Assembly: GCF_009663685.2 (NCBI RefSeq)
Contig: NZ_RCOG02000032.1
Location: 63,382 to 127,381, forward strand
Length of the DNA stretch: 64,000 nt
DNA from: Cupriavidus sp. U2
Lineage (GTDB): Bacteria; Pseudomonadota; Gammaproteobacteria; Burkholderiales; Burkholderiaceae
Direction of reading: 5' to 3'
Each line of letters begins with the position of its first letter. Within the stretch, counting starts at the first letter, position 1. The position numbers and the translations under genes were made by a program. The notes under the pieces are model-generated. The model did not search any database and had not been told where the DNA came from. It saw only the letters and a list, made by a program, of their open reading frames with translations. Positions 49,720-59,234 of the stretch are shown here, piece by piece.

Positions 49720-52185
49720 TCATCGCTTGTCTTTCACAGGTTGCAACACGAGTGTGTCGAAGCTGTCACCAGCCGGGTTGCGCCGGTGCCCGCCAATCGT
49801 GATGAACTGCACCGCCGCCCATTTATCGGTCCAGTCTCGATAGTGCGGCGACAGCGCATTGCCCGATTGCCCGGTCGATGACATGAACCGCGAGTCGGAC
49901 AGGTCAGCGAGATCGTAGATCGCGCGCAGGCTGGCCGCATGGGTATTCTCGAACGGCGCCGCTTCGTCGCGCAGGTTGTGCCGACCCACATCCACGGTAT
50001 AGGTGTCGCCGCCGGTGCGGACGCGGATATTGAACAGGTTGGCCAGGTATGGCACCTTGCCGAACGGCTTGTGCTCCGAGCGCGCCGCATGGGCCTTGCC
50101 CCAGCGCCATTTGGCGGGGTCGTCGCCATAACGCTGATCCAGGTCGGCAATGGCGCGTTGCCAGGCCAGGCCAATGGTGACCGCGCACGTCTCGCGCGCC
50201 GTGGTGCGCGAGTTGTCGCACCAGAATGCGCCGAGACCCTTGGGATCGCGCATGGCATTGAGCATCGGCAACTGTACGTTGCGCTGGTCCCAGAGGCTGT
50301 TGAACATCGGATCGCCGACCTTGTCCTCGAACAGCAGGCGCGACAGTTCGCGCAGCCAGGCCGTCACCACCAGCGGCTCGGCGCGATCGGCGGCCATCGT
50401 GCCATCCCACTTGCGCAACGCATCGAACAGCTGGCGCTCGCGTTCCGGACGGGCGGCATCGCTGGCCACGGGTGCGGCCAGCAGCAGCGGCAAGGCGTCG
50501 CGCACGGCCAGCGACACCACGTCCTTCTGGATCGTGCCGAAGGTCTCCGGCGTATGGTGCGGCTCGGCGTCCAGCAGGGTCTGGATGCGCTGGGCGCGGT
50601 ACGGCACGCTCCATTCGCTGGTGATGTAGAACGGATAGTCGTTGTCGACGATCTTCTGGTTGGCCGTCACGATCGTCCCCGACGGCGGATTGAAGCGCCG
50701 CGGCAACTGGTCGAACGGAATGAAGCCTTGCCAGTCGTAGCGCGCGTCCCAGCCCGGCGCGGGCGCCAGCCCCCTCAGGTCGTTGTCGGCCCGGCGGATC
50801 GGCACCAGTCCCGGCGCGATATAGCCGATATTGCCGTCCACATCGGCGTACACGATGTTCTGCTGCGGCGAATGGAACTCACGCAACGCAGCGACAAAGC
50901 TCTTCCAGTCGGTGGCCATGCCCATCTTCAGGCTGGCCTGGAAGGTGCGGTCGTCCGGCCGCAGCGCCGTCCACTGGAACGACACCACATACTGCGCGCC
51001 CAGCGGCCTGGCCGCCGCGCTGATCGGCTCGGCCACGTCCGACATCACCGGGCCATGTCGCGTTGTCCGGACATTGAGTGTCAGGTCGGGCTGCCCCTTG
51101 ATGCGGATGACCTCCTGGCGCGTCTCGAACTCGGCCCAGCCATCGGGCGTCTGGTAGCGATTCGGGTTCGCCGGGTCGATCCGCTCGATATACAGGTCCT
51201 GCACATCGGGCGCGGTATTGGTGAACCCCCAGGCGATACGTCGGTTATGGCCCAGCACGACAAGCGGCGCGCCAGGCAGCGTGGCGCCGGTCAGATCCAT
51301 CCCCGGGGCCTGCAGGTGCGCGAAGTACCAGAGCCCGGGCGCTTGCAGCCCCAGGTGCGGATCGTTCGCCAGCAACGGCTTGCCGCTGCGCGTGTGCGCA
51401 CCGGACACCACCCAGTTGTTCGATCCCATGCCATCGACATAGCCGGCCGGCGCGCGCTCTGACAGCTGCGCCATGGCCGTGGCCACGGGCGCCAGCTTGC
51501 GATAGAAGCTGGCGTAGTCCATCGTCCGCAGCGGCTTGTCACCGGGGTACGGCGCCAGGATCTCGGCGATACGCGACGTGGGAAGTTGCTGGGCCAGGCC
51601 CATGCGCAGCACCTCCTGCCGCCAGTTGCCGCCGAGGTCCCAGGCCATCATGGTCTGCCAGCCCAGCGTGTCGGCCGGCTCCCAGTGCTCGGGCTTCGTA
51701 CCGAGAATCAGGAACTCGGGTGGCAGCGCCGCCTTGCGGGTATCGATATAGGCATTGACGCCATCGGCATAGGCCTGCAGCACCGCGCGTGTTTCCGGCG
51801 AGGTCTGGGCCAGCACGGCTTCGGCGTTGCGGCGCACGCCCATGGTGCGCAGGAAGCGGTCGGTATCGAGCGCGCTCGGGCCCAGGATCTCGGCCAGCCG
51901 GCCGGCCACGATGCGCTTGTTCATCTGCATCTGCCAGAGCCGGTCCTGCGCATGGACGTAGCCCAGGGCGTAGTAGGCGTCCAGCGCGTTGGCGGCCTGG
52001 ATATGGGGCACGGCGTTGCGGTCGCGCACCACCACCACGCGGTCGCGCAGTGCGGGCAGGTGCATCGTGCCGGCGGTATCGGGCTGCGAGGCCTGGCGAT
52101 ACCAGATATAGCCGCCGATGGCGCCCGTCAGCCCGATCAGCAGCACGCCCGCCAGTATCCAGCCCACCCGTTTAAACCAGCGCAT
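49720..52185 (-). CDS. Penicillin acylase-family N-terminal nucleophile hydrolase
   Basis: An 821-residue S45 peptidase-family enzyme, membrane-anchored by its N-terminus (helix about 8-28) facing the periplasm. The alpha part contains VRDRNAVPHIQAAN and YALGYVHAQDRLWQMQM. The autoprocessing site GMGSNNWVVSGAHT gives the N-terminal Ser nucleophile of the beta chain, with HNRRIAWGFTN as the Asn/oxyanion segment. Members cleave penicillins or acyl-homoserine lactones (quorum quenching); the substrate cannot be told from sequence. The start at 52185 has a GGGGAG site. Upstream is an ALDH gene with its own terminator. Confidence 0.9.
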   Translation of the reverse strand: MRWFKRVGWILAGVLLIGLTGAIGGYIWYRQASQPDTAGTMHLPALRDRVVVVRDRNAVPHIQAANALDAYYALGYVHAQDRLWQMQMNKRIVAGRLAEILGPSALDTDRFLRTMGVRRNAEAVLAQTSPETRAVLQAYADGVNAYIDTRKAALPPEFLILGTKPEHWEPADTLGWQTMMAWDLGGNWRQEVLRMGLAQQLPTSRIAEILAPYPGDKPLRTMDYASFYRKLAPVATAMAQLSERAPAGYVDGMGSNNWVVSGAHTRSGKPLLANDPHLGLQAPGLWYFAHLQAPGMDLTGATLPGAPLVVLGHNRRIAWGFTNTAPDVQDLYIERIDPANPNRYQTPDGWAEFETRQEVIRIKGQPDLTLNVRTTRHGPVMSDVAEPISAAARPLGAQYVVSFQWTALRPDDRTFQASLKMGMATDWKSFVAALREFHSPQQNIVYADVDGNIGYIAPGLVPIRRADNDLRGLAPAPGWDARYDWQGFIPFDQLPRRFNPPSGTIVTANQKIVDNDYPFYITSEWSVPYRAQRIQTLLDAEPHHTPETFGTIQKDVVSLAVRDALPLLLAAPVASDAARPERERQLFDALRKWDGTMAADRAEPLVVTAWLRELSRLLFEDKVGDPMFNSLWDQRNVQLPMLNAMRDPKGLGAFWCDNSRTTARETCAVTIGLAWQRAIADLDQRYGDDPAKWRWGKAHAARSEHKPFGKVPYLANLFNIRVRTGGDTYTVDVGRHNLRDEAAPFENTHAASLRAIYDLADLSDSRFMSSTGQSGNALSPHYRDWTDKWAAVQFITIGGHRRNPAGDSFDTLVLQPVKDKR

Positions 52186-52240
52186 TCGACGTATCTCCCC
52201 GTGGAAAGACGCAAGCATCGCAGATTTCCGCGCAGACAAG

Positions 52241-52263
52241 AATGCCCGGGCTGGCCGGGCATT
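52241..52263 (-). terminator. Probable terminator of the ALDH gene
   Basis: AATGCCCGG-N5-CCGGGCATT, a perfect 9-bp stem, followed on the minus strand by CTTGTCTG. It is 24 bp after the ALDH stop and separates that gene from the acylase gene. Confidence 0.65.
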
Positions 52264-52287
52264 GCAGTGGCGTCGTTCGAAGCCCCG

Positions 52288-53718
52288 TCAGGCGGGCTTC
52301 TTCAGTTGCAGCGATTTGTATTCGAGGAATTCCTCCAGCCCGAACTTGCCGCCTTCGCGGCCATTGCCCGACTGCTTGAAGCCCCCGAACGGCGCGTTCA
52401 TATTGAACGGGCCGCCGTTGATATCCACCTGGCCGGTACGGATGCGGCGTGCCACCTTGATCGCCCGCGCCTCGTCGCCGGACCAGACACCGCCGCCCAG
52501 CCCATAGACGCTGTCGTTGGCGATGCGGATCGCATCTTCCTCGGTGTCATAGCAGATCACCGACAGCACCGGCCCGAAAATCTCTTCCTGGGCAACGGTC
52601 GCCTTCGGATCGACATTGCCCAGCACGGTGGGCTTGACGAAGAAGCCGCGCTCGAAGCCGGCCGGGGTTTCGGGGCCGCCCGCCACCAGTTCGGCGCCCT
52701 CTTCCAGGCCGCGACGGATATAGCCGGTTACGCGTTCCTTCTGCACCGCGGAAATCAGCGGTCCCAGGCGCGTGGTATCGGCCAGCGGGTCGCCCACGGT
52801 AAAGCCTTCCACCACCTTGGCGGCGATGGCCTTGACCTCGTCATAGCGACTGCGCGGCACGAGCATGCGGGTATGCGCCGAGCAGGTCTGGCCCGAATTC
52901 AGGAAGCAGGCGCTGATGGTGCCCTTGACGGCCGCCGGCAGGTCCGCGTCGTCCAGGATCACCGATGCCGACTTGCCGCCCAGTTCCAGCGCCACGCGCT
53001 TGACCGTGTGCGCGGCCAGCTCGGACACCCGCTTGCCGGCCCGGGTGGAACCGGTAAACGACACCATGTCCACCTCCGGATGGCTCGCCAGCACCTCGCC
53101 CACCACCGGCCCGTAGCCGGTCACCAGGTTGAACACGCCCGGCGGCAGACCGGCCGCCTCGATCACCTCGGCCAGCACGAAGGCATTGAGCGGTGCCACT
53201 TCCGACGGCTTGAGCACCACGGTGCAGCCCGCCGCCAGCGCCGGGGCCACCTTCAGGGTGATCTGGTTCAATGGGTAGTTCCACGGGGTAATGGCCGCGA
53301 CCACGCCCACGGGCTCGCGCACCACCAGCGAATTGCCCACCTGCTCCTCGAAGGTAAAGCCTTCCAGCAGCGTGGCGGCCTGGCCCCAGTTGTAGACCGG
53401 GCCACCCACCTGGATGGCGCGCGCCAGCTTGATCGGCATGCCCACTTCGCCCGCGATCAGCTGCGCCAGTTCCTCGGTGCGGTCTTTCAGGCCTTCGGCA
53501 ATCTTGCGGATATAGCGCGCACGCTCGGCCGGCGGCGTGGCGGCCCAGCCATCGAATGCGGCCCGGGCGGCCGCGATGGCGTCCTCGGCGTCACGCGCGT
53601 GTCCCTCGGGGATCTTGCCCATCACCGCCTCGGTGGCGGAATGGATCACTTCAATGCTGCCAGTGCCGTGGGGTGCCACCCACTTGCCGTTGATAAACAG
53701 TTTGTCTCGTTGTTGCAT
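52288..53718 (-). CDS. NAD(P)-dependent aldehyde dehydrogenase
   Basis: A 476-residue ALDH-superfamily enzyme. The catalytic cysteine is in LNSGQTCSAHTRML, the general base Glu in RVALELGGKSA, and the Rossmann-loop motif GFTGSTRAGKRV-like FTGSTRAGK. AAITPWNYPLNQ is the substrate-side Asn. The start at 53718 gives the normal length; the frame is open 22 codons further. It converts an unknown aldehyde to its acid. Divergent from the unrecognised gene at 53922. Confidence 0.93.
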   Translation of the reverse strand: MQQRDKLFINGKWVAPHGTGSIEVIHSATEAVMGKIPEGHARDAEDAIAAARAAFDGWAATPPAERARYIRKIAEGLKDRTEELAQLIAGEVGMPIKLARAIQVGGPVYNWGQAATLLEGFTFEEQVGNSLVVREPVGVVAAITPWNYPLNQITLKVAPALAAGCTVVLKPSEVAPLNAFVLAEVIEAAGLPPGVFNLVTGYGPVVGEVLASHPEVDMVSFTGSTRAGKRVSELAAHTVKRVALELGGKSASVILDDADLPAAVKGTISACFLNSGQTCSAHTRMLVPRSRYDEVKAIAAKVVEGFTVGDPLADTTRLGPLISAVQKERVTGYIRRGLEEGAELVAGGPETPAGFERGFFVKPTVLGNVDPKATVAQEEIFGPVLSVICYDTEEDAIRIANDSVYGLGGGVWSGDEARAIKVARRIRTGQVDINGGPFNMNAPFGGFKQSGNGREGGKFGLEEFLEYKSLQLKKPA

Positions 53719-53921
53719 GGCCACAGCCCTCATCAGGTGGATCGGCAATTGCAAAATTTTTGTTACTTTTATGGAGCACCACATTGTAGGCCGGTTTGCG
53801 GATTCGGATTTTTATCGACGCGGGCTGGTCCGGACAACAAGATGGCGATAATCGGCCGCGCAGACACTTGATCCGAGGGCTCTCGCCGCGGGCGGCCGAT
53901 CCAAAACAAAAGGAGCGAGAC

Positions 53922-54629
53922 ATGGTCGACCCGATCTATCAGAAGACGGAGGCTGGTCAGGAGGAAATCCGCACCCGCGCCCGCAAGCTGGACCAGAAAC
54001 TGCGGGCGCTGCTGCTGATCGTGAACGGAGAACGCACCAGATCGGCGCTGATGGCGCAAGTTGCCGGCATGGGGGTGGCCGAGGAGGCATTCGACACCCT
54101 GCTGGCGCTGGGGCTGATCGCGCCAATGTCCGATCCCGCCGGCCAGGCATCGCCTTCGTCCGGGGGGTCGGGGGCGTCGGGGACGTCTGCCGGGCGGTCC
54201 GGAAGGCAGGCCAGCGCCCGCAAACCCGCCGACACCAATCTGTTCGCCGCCTATTCGGGCTTCAATACGGCGGGCGGCAAGGGGATCGACGACCGCGTGG
54301 AAGAGCGCGACGTGCTCGCCGACACCACGATCGCGCCCGCGATGGCGCCCGTCGCCGCCGGCACCCCGGCCGGCGCCAGTGGCTACCAGCGCCTTTACCA
54401 TTTCTATACCGACGTGATCGGCAACCACCTGGGACTGCGCGGCTACGTGCTGCAGGTGAAGGTGGAAAAGGCGTCCACCGTGGTGGAACTGGCGGCGCTG
54501 CGCGACACGCTGGGCGCGGCGCTGCAAAAGTCCAAGGGCGAGATCACCGCGCACGCGATTATCGACCAGCTCGACGATCTGCTGGCGGAAATGGGCGTGG
54601 CACCGGCGGCGGCAAGGCGATCTCGCTGA
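53922..54629 (+). CDS. Unrecognised two-part protein, possible winged-helix N-terminus
   Basis: A 235-residue protein that I cannot assign. Residues 1-70 are helical (KLDQKLRALLLIVNGERTRS, then TLLALGLIAP), a pattern seen in some winged-helix domains. A Gly/Ser-rich linker follows (about 75-100), then a mixed C-terminal half (about 125-230) with YHFYTDVIGNHLGLRGY and AHAIIDQLDDLLAEMG. No signal peptide or membrane helix. The start at 53922 has an AAGGAGCG site. It is divergent from the ALDH gene and convergent with creD. Cytosolic location inferred. Confidence 0.7.
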   Translation: MVDPIYQKTEAGQEEIRTRARKLDQKLRALLLIVNGERTRSALMAQVAGMGVAEEAFDTLLALGLIAPMSDPAGQASPSSGGSGASGTSAGRSGRQASARKPADTNLFAAYSGFNTAGGKGIDDRVEERDVLADTTIAPAMAPVAAGTPAGASGYQRLYHFYTDVIGNHLGLRGYVLQVKVEKASTVVELAALRDTLGAALQKSKGEITAHAIIDQLDDLLAEMGVAPAAARRSR

Positions 54630-54701
54630 GCCGGCAATACCGCTGGACCGATCCATCTGGCCCCGATCGATCCGGCCTCGCTCGGCGCGGCAGTGTCCCG
54701 G

Positions 54702-56072
54702 TTACGCGCCGCCCTCCTGGCGCGATGCCTGCGCCGGGCTGCCCACCGAGTACCAATCCACCTTGCGCGTGATCGCCATGATGCCGGCCAGTATCACGAA
54801 CAGCAGCAGTGAGCCCAGCACCAGCGCGTTGTCCTCCGACACCAGCAGCCCATACAGCGCCCCGTACAACGCGGTCAGCAGCCCCGCGAAGCCCGCGCCG
54901 CGTTGCCAACTGCGCAGCACGAAGGTGAGATAAAAGCCCAGCAGGCCGATGCAGGCTGCGCTTGCCGCCAGATAGGCCACCAGGAACGGCGCGTGCTCCG
55001 ACAGGCTGACCAGCAGCAGGAAGAACATTGCCAGGGCCAGCCCGGCCAGCAGGTACTGGATCGGGTGGATGCGGAGCGTCTTGACCAGCTCGAACAGGTA
55101 CAGGCCGGCAAAGGTCAGCAGCACGAACAGCAGCCCGTATTTGACGGCCCGCTCGGCCTTGACGTAGATGTTCACGGGCTCCATCAGCGTGACCGAGGCC
55201 GCCTCCAGCGACATACGGCTGCCTGCCCCGGGATTGCCGGCCAGCTGGTCGCGCACATGGGTATTGAAAGCCGTGACAGACCATTCGGCGGTGAAGCCGT
55301 CGTCTGTCACCGTACGCAGGCGTGGCAGGAAATCGCCGTCGAAGCTGGGATGCGGCCACGCGGAGCGCATCGTGAACCGGTTGTGGTCGGCCACGGGCAC
55401 CAGCGCCATCGACCGCGCGCCAAGCACGGCCAGCGTCAGGCTGAACGGCACGGTGCGGGCATCGAGCGGCTTGCCGGCGGCGCTGTCCACGTCGATCCGC
55501 GCGTGCAGGCCCTGCGGCAGGCTTTCGAGCCGCGCGCCCTGCTGCAGCGGAACGGGCTTGCCGTCGAGTTGCAGGACAGGCTGCGACACCAGGCCGCGCA
55601 TGTCGCCCACCCCCAGCACCACATAAGGCTGGCCCATCTCGAAGCGGACATGGCCGACGGATTTCGCCAGGTCTTCGTCCGAGGTCAGGTCCGGCAATGC
55701 GATCGTGCCCTGCCATTGCGTGGCCGTCTCATGGACGATCGTCTTGTGAATGCCGCGATATCGCTCGCCCGGCGTCACGTCGGCACGCACCTGCAGCGTC
55801 TTGGGAAACACCAGCAGCCGCCGGCTTTCCTCACGATTCCGCTGCGGGGCGTCGCCGGCCACCGCCACGGTCACCACTTCCTTGTAGGGCACGACGATGA
55901 TGGGGCCCGTCAGGGTCTGTGGGCCGGCATAGCTCTGCCAGATGCTTTGCTCGGCGGCGTCGCGGTACTGGCTGCGTTCGCGCACGATGCCAAGCACCAT
56001 CTGCAGCGCGAACCACAACAGCAGGATGACGCCAGTAATGATCGCGATTCGGTAAAACAGGGCCTTGTTCAT
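54702..56072 (-). CDS. creD: CreD inner-membrane protein
   Basis: A 456-residue CreD. An N-terminal helix (about 7-28) is followed by a periplasmic beta-rich domain (about 30-310) and a C-terminal block of about five helices (LLFVLLTFAGLYLFELVK, HPIQYLLAGLALAMFFLLL). In E. coli and Pseudomonas CreD is induced by CreBC and affects envelope integrity and beta-lactam sensitivity. It lies 163 bp downstream of creC on the same strand. Confidence 0.93.
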   Translation of the reverse strand: MNKALFYRIAIITGVILLLWFALQMVLGIVRERSQYRDAAEQSIWQSYAGPQTLTGPIIVVPYKEVVTVAVAGDAPQRNREESRRLLVFPKTLQVRADVTPGERYRGIHKTIVHETATQWQGTIALPDLTSDEDLAKSVGHVRFEMGQPYVVLGVGDMRGLVSQPVLQLDGKPVPLQQGARLESLPQGLHARIDVDSAAGKPLDARTVPFSLTLAVLGARSMALVPVADHNRFTMRSAWPHPSFDGDFLPRLRTVTDDGFTAEWSVTAFNTHVRDQLAGNPGAGSRMSLEAASVTLMEPVNIYVKAERAVKYGLLFVLLTFAGLYLFELVKTLRIHPIQYLLAGLALAMFFLLLVSLSEHAPFLVAYLAASAACIGLLGFYLTFVLRSWQRGAGFAGLLTALYGALYGLLVSEDNALVLGSLLLFVILAGIMAITRKVDWYSVGSPAQASRQEGGA

Positions 56073-56235
56073 GGGAGTCTTGCGAGTGGAGATGCCGCAA
56101 GACTAGCCAGCGCATGTGGGCGCAAGATGGGGCCGGTGGGTAGCCGGCGTGAAGTGAGCCCCAAGCCTGTGAAGTCGCCCGGTATCGGGAGAAACTGGCA
56201 GGGCCGGCCGCGAGCATCACGCGCCGGCCGGCACC

Positions 56236-57675
56236 TCAGACCGCCACCGGCAGCGCCAGTTCGGCGCGCGCCCCGCCGCCCTCGCGATTGATCACGGCAA
56301 CCGTTCCCCGGTGCAGCAGGGCCACCTCCCGCACCAGGCACAGGCCCAGACCGGTACCACGCTCGCGGCCATCGGGACGCGGCAGCGAATAGAAGCGCTC
56401 GAACAGCCGTGGCATGGCATAGTCGGGAATGCCCGGCCCGCGATCGTCGATCCTGAGCACGATCTGCCCGGGGCCGGGCGCGCGCGCCAGCGAAATGTCG
56501 ATGGCGGAACCCGCCGGCGCGAAATCGAGCGCGTTTTCCAGCAGATTGACGATGGCCTGGCGCAGCAGGAACACATCGCCAGTGATTGCCGGCACGGCGT
56601 CGGGCGGCTGCCATCGCAACTGCACGGCCCGTTGCCGCGCTCTGGGCTCCAGCGACTGCACGACCTGCCCGATTTCCAGCCCCAGCATTACCGGCTCGGG
56701 CTTTTCCAGGTGCTGGCGCTGCTCCACTTCGGCCAGCGTCAGCAGCTTGCGGATCAGCAGGTCCAGCCGCTGCGCCTGGCCTCGGATATTGCTGACAAAA
56801 CGCTGACGGTCGGCGGCCGGCATGTCCTCCTGCAACAGCTCGGCCGCGCCGCCGATGGCCGCCAGCGGACTCTTCATTTCGTGGGTCAGCGTGTGGATGT
56901 AGTGCTCCACATACTGCTTGTCTTCCAGCCGCAGGCGCATGGTCTCCACGGCACGGCCCAGTTCGGCAAGCTCGCTGGCGCCGCGCAGCGGCATCTCGGC
57001 ACGCTCGCCGGCGGCCACCGCGCGGGCATAGCGCTGCAGCTTGCGCAGGCCGAACACAAGCCAGAGCGTACACAGCACGCCAATCGCGGCCGCGCCGCCA
57101 ATCAGCAGCAGGCCATAGGTCAGGATCACGCCCTGGCTGCGCGCGATAAAGGGCGCCACTGCCTGGTTTGGCTTGGCCACGGTCAGCACGCCCATAATGC
57201 GCGTGCCATCGCGGATGGGCGCCGCCACATACATCACCGAACTGCTTTCATCGGCAGGGTCCGAGCGGGTACTGCGCGCGCCGTACTTGCCCTGCAGGGT
57301 CAGGTAGACGTCATTCCAGCGCGAATAGTCGGCGCCCACCGCCTGGTCCGCCGTATCGAAGCGCACGATGCCGCGGTCGTCGGTGATGTAGATGCGGTAG
57401 CCCACCGCGTCCTTGTGCATGCCCCAGACGCTGGCATCCACCGGCTGCTGGCGCAGTTGCGCCAGACGCCGGGCGAACGCCCCATGGGCCATCTGGCCGG
57501 CTTTCAGGTCGTCCGCCGCCAGCACGGCCAGCACATGGGCGGTATCGACCAGCGTGTCCTCCATCGCCTGGCGCACCCCGGGCTTGACCTCCTGGACGAA
57601 CACCCGCAGCGTCAGGAACGTCGCCAGGCCGACCACCAGGAAAAAGCCGAAGAATATTCGCAGGCCGATGTGCAT
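56236..57675 (-). CDS. creC: CreC sensor histidine kinase
   Basis: A 479-residue inner-membrane kinase. TM1 (about 5-24), a Cache-type periplasmic sensor (about 30-180), TM2 (about 183-207), HAMP-like segment, H-box TLTHEMKSPLAAI with His265, N-box IVNLLENALDF, and G-boxes DDRGPGIP and GTGLGLCLV. All catalytic elements are intact. It pairs with CreB, 13 bp upstream. CreC of enterics senses growth-state metabolites; the signal here is not known. Confidence 0.94.
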   Translation of the reverse strand: MHIGLRIFFGFFLVVGLATFLTLRVFVQEVKPGVRQAMEDTLVDTAHVLAVLAADDLKAGQMAHGAFARRLAQLRQQPVDASVWGMHKDAVGYRIYITDDRGIVRFDTADQAVGADYSRWNDVYLTLQGKYGARSTRSDPADESSSVMYVAAPIRDGTRIMGVLTVAKPNQAVAPFIARSQGVILTYGLLLIGGAAAIGVLCTLWLVFGLRKLQRYARAVAAGERAEMPLRGASELAELGRAVETMRLRLEDKQYVEHYIHTLTHEMKSPLAAIGGAAELLQEDMPAADRQRFVSNIRGQAQRLDLLIRKLLTLAEVEQRQHLEKPEPVMLGLEIGQVVQSLEPRARQRAVQLRWQPPDAVPAITGDVFLLRQAIVNLLENALDFAPAGSAIDISLARAPGPGQIVLRIDDRGPGIPDYAMPRLFERFYSLPRPDGRERGTGLGLCLVREVALLHRGTVAVINREGGGARAELALPVAV

Positions 57676-57688
57676 GGACGGGGCCGAT

Positions 57689-58438
57689 TCAGACGTCGGG
57701 CGCCTGGCGCCCGTCTGGCGCTTCGAGCGAATAGCCCATGCCGCGATGGGTGCGGATCGGGTCGCCTGCCGGGTCCACGTCGCGCAATTTGGCGCGCAGG
57801 GTCTTGATATGGGTATCGACGGTGCGATCGACCGTGTCGAGGGCGTCGTGCCAGATCAGGTCCATCAACTGGGAACGCGCATAGATGCGCCCAGGATGCT
57901 GCACCAGCAGCGCAAGCAGCCGGTATTCGTATCGCGTGAGATCGAGCCACTGGCCTCGGTAGGACACCCGCGCGCCTTCCGCGTCGTGCCGGAAGCCGCT
58001 GGGCCGCCCGGCTCTGTCCGGCACCGGGATGGTCGCCGCCAGGGCTGCGGAGGCTGCCGGTTCGGCTGGAGGCCGGGTACGACGCAGAATCACGCGCACC
58101 CTCGCCGCCAGTTCCCGGGGCGAGAACGGCTTGACCACATAGTCATCGGCGCCAATCTCCAGCCCCACGATGCGGTCGATTTCCTCATGGCGCGCGGTCA
58201 GGAAGATCACCGGCACATCGGAAAACGTACGCAGCGTGCGGCAGACCTCGAAGCCGTTGATGTCCGGCAGGCCGATGTCGAGCACGACCAGATCGGGCCG
58301 ATCCGCGCGCAACCGCTCCAGCGCGTCGCCACCCAAGGTGCAATGCTCGGCCAGCATGCCGTCCGTCCGCAGCGCGTACAGGATGGTATCGGCAATGGCG
58401 GATTCGTCTTCCACCACCAGGATTGACGGTTGTTTCAT
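57689..58438 (-). CDS. creB: CreB response regulator
   Basis: A 249-residue OmpR-type regulator. Receiver: acidic VVEDE, phospho-acceptor Asp54 in VVLDIGLPDI, Thr in FLTARH, Lys in VVKPF. The winged helix (about 155-245) ends SLEAPDGRQ. There is an Ala/Pro-rich linker (about 127-150). First gene of creB-creC-creD, with a triple GTGAA-type repeat about 180 bp upstream matching the CreB binding sequence. Confidence 0.94.
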   Translation of the reverse strand: MKQPSILVVEDESAIADTILYALRTDGMLAEHCTLGGDALERLRADRPDLVVLDIGLPDINGFEVCRTLRTFSDVPVIFLTARHEEIDRIVGLEIGADDYVVKPFSPRELAARVRVILRRTRPPAEPAASAALAATIPVPDRAGRPSGFRHDAEGARVSYRGQWLDLTRYEYRLLALLVQHPGRIYARSQLMDLIWHDALDTVDRTVDTHIKTLRAKLRDVDPAGDPIRTHRGMGYSLEAPDGRQAPDV

Positions 58439-58615
58439 GGGCGGGCGCGGCAGGATGGACGGTGTGTATTATCCGCCATCGCGCTGCGCGGTTGTCGATT
58501 GCTCTGGCACGCCCAGCAACTGGCGGAGTCGGCCGAGAAAAGCGGGGATATCGATCTGGCGGCGGCGGTGCATGGCGGGCTCCGGGGGAAAGAGCGCCCA
58601 GTGTCGCGGCGAGCG

Positions 58616-58642
58616 GTGAAGGCACGGTGAGGCCGAAGTGAA
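58616..58642. promoter_or_regulatory. Three phased CreB-type half-sites upstream of creB
   Basis: GTGAA-N6-GTGAG-N6-GTGAA, read on the minus strand as TTCAC-N6-CTCAC-N6-TTCAC. Starts are exactly 11 bp apart, as in the cre-tag direct repeat TTCAC-N6-TTCAC known for E. coli CreB. The middle copy has one mismatch. Location 178-204 bp upstream of creB suggests autoregulation. Confidence 0.6.
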
Positions 58643-58719
58643 GCGGTCGCCCGACACGATCACCGACGCGCTTCACCACCACACTCGCGCCGCCGGCAAG
58701 ATCGACCCGCGCCGATGTG

Positions 58720-59148
58720 TCAGGCCATTTCAAAAGCCGCTTCGCCGGCCAGTGCGACTTCCGGCGCTTCGGCCACCGTGCTTTTCGCCATCGCGCTGTC
58801 GGCTTCGGAAGCGATGTCGCCCAGGCCGATGGCGACCGTGATATTCGGTGTCCAGTTCTGGCGGTCGGTGCTGACCTCGGCGAACGTGGTCACGGTCGCG
58901 GTGTAGCCCTGCGCCCTGAGGTCGTCGGCCAGCCGCCGCGCGCGCGGCTCCAGCGCCGCCTGCGGATTCTCATCATTGATGTCGAGTACCAGTGTGGTCT
59001 CGAATTCTTCCTTGCCCTTCTGGATCGCCGTTTGCATGGCCTTGAGCTGCTTGTTCGCGAGCGCGACGAGCTTGCTGTACCGGGATTCTTCCTGACTGGC
59101 GCGCAGGGCCTTGGCGGCGTTGATGATTTCGGTGCGATCCACGAACAT
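58720..59148 (-). CDS. Unrecognised SOS-controlled cytosolic protein
   Basis: A 142-residue protein with no family I recognise. It starts MFVDRTEIINAAKALRASQE; residues 1-50 look helical, then comes a beta/alpha segment (EFETTLVLDINDENPQAALE, RRLADDLRAQGYTATVTTF) and an acidic Ala-rich tail. No signal peptide, membrane helix or cysteine. The start at 59148 has an AAAGG site; the frame is open 28 codons further, up to the LexA box. A perfect LexA operator lies 87 bp upstream and overlaps a likely -10, so DNA damage should induce it. Function unknown. Confidence 0.8.
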   Translation of the reverse strand: MFVDRTEIINAAKALRASQEESRYSKLVALANKQLKAMQTAIQKGKEEFETTLVLDINDENPQAALEPRARRLADDLRAQGYTATVTTFAEVSTDRQNWTPNITVAIGLGDIASEADSAMAKSTVAEAPEVALAGEAAFEMA

Positions 59149-59234
59149 GATTGCCTTTCGAGGTGGAGGGATGGAAAGCGCGGGCGCCGCACCGGCTTGA
59201 CTGCGGGACGCAGCGTCTTCGGACGGCGGCAATA

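Noticed and set aside
56073..56235. GTGAA/GTGAG words upstream of creD as CreB sites
   Set aside because: Spacing is not 6 bp (N10 or adjacent), so the known CreB pattern is not met.
58469..58663. Small minus-strand frame upstream of creB
   Set aside because: It contains the CreB-type repeats and has no convincing RBS or similarity; treated as regulatory sequence.
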